DNA from: CAWKZT01 sp963854565
Lineage (GTDB): Bacteria; Actinomycetota; Acidimicrobiia; Acidimicrobiales; JAHEJN01
Assembly: GCA_963854565.1 (NCBI GenBank)
Contig: CAWKZT010000106.1
Span: 1-6,212, forward strand
Reading direction: 5' to 3'
DNA: 6,212 nucleotides
The notes under the pieces are model-generated. The model saw only the letters and a list, made by a program, of their open reading frames with translations, was not told where the DNA came from and did not search any database. Position numbers and translations under genes: made by a program. Shown here one piece after another: positions 4,629 through 6,212 of the stretch (the first letter of the stretch is position 1; every line of letters begins with the position of its first letter).

Positions 4629-5980
4629 TTTGGGTCCTTGTCTTGGACAATTGACGTTAATACGCCGTGAGAGGTCTGGGTGGACAATGTGTCGCCAACC
4701 TCGACCGTGGTGAGCGAGCGCACTACTACCCCGTCGGAGTTGCGAGTAATTGACCACCCGCGGGCCAATAGATGTTGCGGGTCGAGGAGTCGAACCGTAG
4801 TGGCGGCAAGGTCGAGGTGGCGCCCCGAATTGAGAACACGTTGTTTTGTTTGCTCACCAATTTGGGACACGGTTGCTTCGATGCGGGCCCTTGCGAGATC
4901 GAGGCTACGGGTAGATGTGGCAGGGAGTTGGGTGGTGCGGCGGGAAAGGTGTTCTTCGGCCAAACGCAATGTTGTTTTCACCTGATGACCCATTCGTTGG
5001 GATGTGGTCGTTAGGTGCCCATCGTGGCGACTGAGAACGCGTGCGATTATATGTGACATCGACCGAGACTGGCTGTCGAGGGTTTGTTCGAACTGGTTAA
5101 GGCACTCGACGAGCGAGACCGCTGCCGCCGTGGGAGTCTTATAGGACCGAGCCGCGACATCGTCAGCCACGGTGTGATCAATCTCGTGGCCGACTCCGGT
5201 GATGACGGGTTTGGAGCTTTGGGCAATTGCTCGGGCGACAGATTCGTGGTCGAATGCCACTAGGTCGGTTCGGGCCCCTCCACCGCGCACCACCGCGATC
5301 ACGTCGCCATGCTCTGCGGCCCGACCAATGGCAGCGGTGAGGCCATCGACCGCAGCAAACCCTTGCACACGAGTGTCGATAAGTTGCACCTGCCAGGCGG
5401 CATCGGTAAGGCGAAGTTCGGCCAGGAAATCCTCGGCGGCGGCTGACCCGGCAGAGGTAACGAGCGCCACCCGAAGCGGCAAGAGCGGGAACGGTACTTG
5501 GGCGTTGCGATCAAGAAGACCTTCGGCTGTCAACATGGCCAGCAACTGGTCGCGGTCGGCGACAAGGCGGCCCAGCGTGAAGTTGGGGTCGATTCCCGTC
5601 ATGCGAATTTGGGTACGTCCCTGGGGTGCGTAAAAGTCGACCGTGCCTCGCAGTCGCACCATCATGCCGTCTTCCATCTTCATGGAATTGGCCCCACCCA
5701 CCGCGGTCAGCATCTGATTAACTACCACCCGGACCTTGTCGAATAACACAACCGACATCGTTGCTGCCGGTTGCCGACCGCCCTCGGTTGGTTCGATGAG
5801 ATCGAAGTACACATGCCCCGCGGCGGACTTGCGCAGGTTGCGAAGTTCGCCTTCGACCCAGAGGTCGGTGCCGAGCGCTTGGGTGAGCGTGGCCGAGATG
5901 CGAGATGTTAACTCGCGCACCGTGAAGGTGGGTTGGCCCGCAGTGGGGTCATCGGCAAAAAGGGTGGCGTCGGACACCAC
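4625..5980 (-). CDS. xseA: Exodeoxyribonuclease VII large subunit
   Basis: A 451-residue protein, the usual length. It is the catalytic subunit of exonuclease VII and acts in the cytoplasm on single-stranded DNA in repair and recombination. Residues about 18-130 are the N-terminal OB fold (FTVRELTSRISATL, LWVEGELRNLR, GHVYFDL). Residues 135-290 form the nuclease domain: VALVTSAGSAAAEDF with D184, VRGGGARTDL with R232, and GVGHEIDHTVAD with H265 and D268. These correspond to the conserved Asp, Arg, His and Asp reported as important in E. coli XseA. A long coiled-coil arm (about 290-395) and the C-terminal LLARGWSIT segment (404-412) complete the family layout. Start: GTG at 5980, or the adjacent GTG at 5977; a stop codon lies just upstream and there is no clear Shine-Dalgarno. 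The gene begins 44 nt after tRNA-Ser and overlaps xseB by 4 nt. Confidence 0.96.
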   Translation of the reverse strand: MVSDATLFADDPTAGQPTFTVRELTSRISATLTQALGTDLWVEGELRNLRKSAAGHVYFDLIEPTEGGRQPAATMSVVLFDKVRVVVNQMLTAVGGANSMKMEDGMMVRLRGTVDFYAPQGRTQIRMTGIDPNFTLGRLVADRDQLLAMLTAEGLLDRNAQVPFPLLPLRVALVTSAGSAAAEDFLAELRLTDAAWQVQLIDTRVQGFAAVDGLTAAIGRAAEHGDVIAVVRGGGARTDLVAFDHESVARAIAQSSKPVITGVGHEIDHTVADDVAARSYKTPTAAAVSLVECLNQFEQTLDSQSRSMSHIIARVLSRHDGHLTTTSQRMGHQVKTTLRLAEEHLSRRTTQLPATSTRSLDLARARIEATVSQIGEQTKQRVLNSGRHLDLAATTVRLLDPQHLLARGWSITRNSDGVVVRSLTTVEVGDTLSTQTSHGVLTSIVQDKDPK

Positions 5981-5983
5981 ACC

Positions 5984-5989
5984 AAACTA
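5984..5989 (-). promoter_or_regulatory. Possible -10 box for xseA
   Basis: TAGTTT fits TAnnnT and lies 3 nt before the GTG at 5980 and 6 nt before the GTG at 5977. The second spacing is the same as at the propeller gene, so leaderless initiation at 5977 is possible. Read-through from the tRNA-Ser transcript is the alternative. Confidence 0.25.
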
Positions 5990-6024
5990 GTGGCTGGGGT
6001 GTGACAGTCGTTGAACTACAGGCG

Positions 6025-6112
6025 CGGAAGGTGAGGGATTCGAACCCTCGGTGACGCGAAGCGCCACAACGGCTTTCGAGGCCGGCCCATTCGTCCGCTC
6101 TGGCAACCTTCC
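6025..6112 (-). tRNA. tRNA-Ser(CGA)
   Basis: An 88-nt class II tRNA on the minus strand. The acceptor GGAAGGT/ACCTTCC is fully paired, with G73 as expected for serine. The D stem is CCA/TGG. The anticodon loop CTCGAAA gives anticodon CGA. The long variable arm GTGGCG/CGTCAC is the serine recognition element, and the T arm is GAGGG-TTCGAAT-CCCTC. CCA is not encoded (CGC follows). The anticodon stem CCGGC/GCCGT has a C27-U43 mismatch at its outer end. It lies 44 nt upstream of xseA. Confidence 0.96.
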
Positions 6113-6152
6113 ACTTTTGAGGTTAGTAGCGCCCGTTGGAAATACCGACTTA

Positions 6153-6173
6153 GCGACGGCTATTGCCGGTCGC
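6153..6173. other. Stem-loop near the right edge
   Basis: GCGAC-GGC, loop TATT, GCC-G-GTCGC: eight base pairs with one bulged G. On the minus strand it lies upstream of tRNA-Ser and could end or process a transcript coming from the right, although no U-run follows. On the plus strand it would be in the leader of a gene starting at the edge. Its role is undecided. Confidence 0.4.
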
Positions 6174-6195
6174 GAAGACCAGAAAACAAGGTGGT

Positions 6196-6201
6196 AAGGA
6201 G
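6196..6201 (+). promoter_or_regulatory. Possible ribosome binding site of a plus-strand gene starting at the edge
   Basis: AAGGAG is followed by TTCAGCGC and then ATT at the last three bases. If the next base is G, a TTG start would sit 9 nt from the site; an ATT start (8 nt) is rarer. The gene itself would be outside the window, so this is only a pointer. Confidence 0.22.
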
Positions 6202-6212
6202 TTCAGCGCATT

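Noticed and set aside
4629..4757. Longer xseB start at 4757
   Set aside because: The extra 43 residues come from the wrong frame of xseA; the ATGA overlap start gives the family's normal length.
5199..5633. Plus-strand frame of 144 codons opposite xseA
   Set aside because: Shadow of the conserved nuclease domain of XseA, whose motifs are unmistakable on the minus strand.
6150..6212. C-terminal end of a minus-strand gene (20 codons open from the edge to TAA at 6152-6150)
   Set aside because: Too short and without any recognisable pattern; a 21-codon open run is expected by chance.

Overview
The window looks like chromosomal DNA from a moderately GC-rich actinobacterium, plausibly an Acidimicrobiia-type organism. 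This placement is an inference. It rests on the codon use, the GTG start of xseA, tRNA genes without an encoded CCA, and a PQQ-type propeller protein whose N-terminal block reminds me of actinobacterial proteins. Every gene I can support (five CDS and two tRNAs) lies on the minus strand, so transcription runs from right to left.

Right part (about 4400-6212, core genome): tRNA-Ser(CGA) is followed after 44 nt by xseA and then xseB, which overlaps xseA by 4 nt (ATGA). XseA and XseB form exodeoxyribonuclease VII, a single-strand exonuclease of DNA repair. The bases to the right of tRNA-Ser hold a stem-loop and, at the very edge, a possible plus-strand ribosome binding site, but no gene I can call.

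Middle (about 1501-4400): a 244-nt gap after xseB contains a 56-codon stop-free frame that reads like the tail of a lost gene. Next come a membrane-anchored beta-propeller protein with a proline-rich stalk and, 52 nt later, a very divergent member of the Glu/Leu/Phe/Val dehydrogenase superfamily. The latter keeps the Rossmann glycine motif but has no lysine where the family has its two functional lysines.

Left part (1-1500): tRNA-Ala(TGC) is preceded by a cluster of alternating CCAAT/ATTGG half-sites. Just past its 3' end lies a short tyrosine recombinase whose first catalytic arginine block is missing, although the rest of the active site is present. Then, 49 nt on, comes a secreted or lipid-anchored protein with 27 collagen-like Gly-X-Y triplets followed by NHL propeller repeats; it runs off the left edge. 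A tRNA 3' end, an integrase and a repeat-rich surface protein in this order look like the boundary of an integrated element or island whose far end is outside the window.

The most unusual items are the compact integrase without Arg-I, the collagen-NHL surface protein with its near-perfect 27-bp tandem repeat, and the dehydrogenase-like protein without catalytic lysines. I found no CRISPR array, no insertion sequence and no clear multi-gene defence system.
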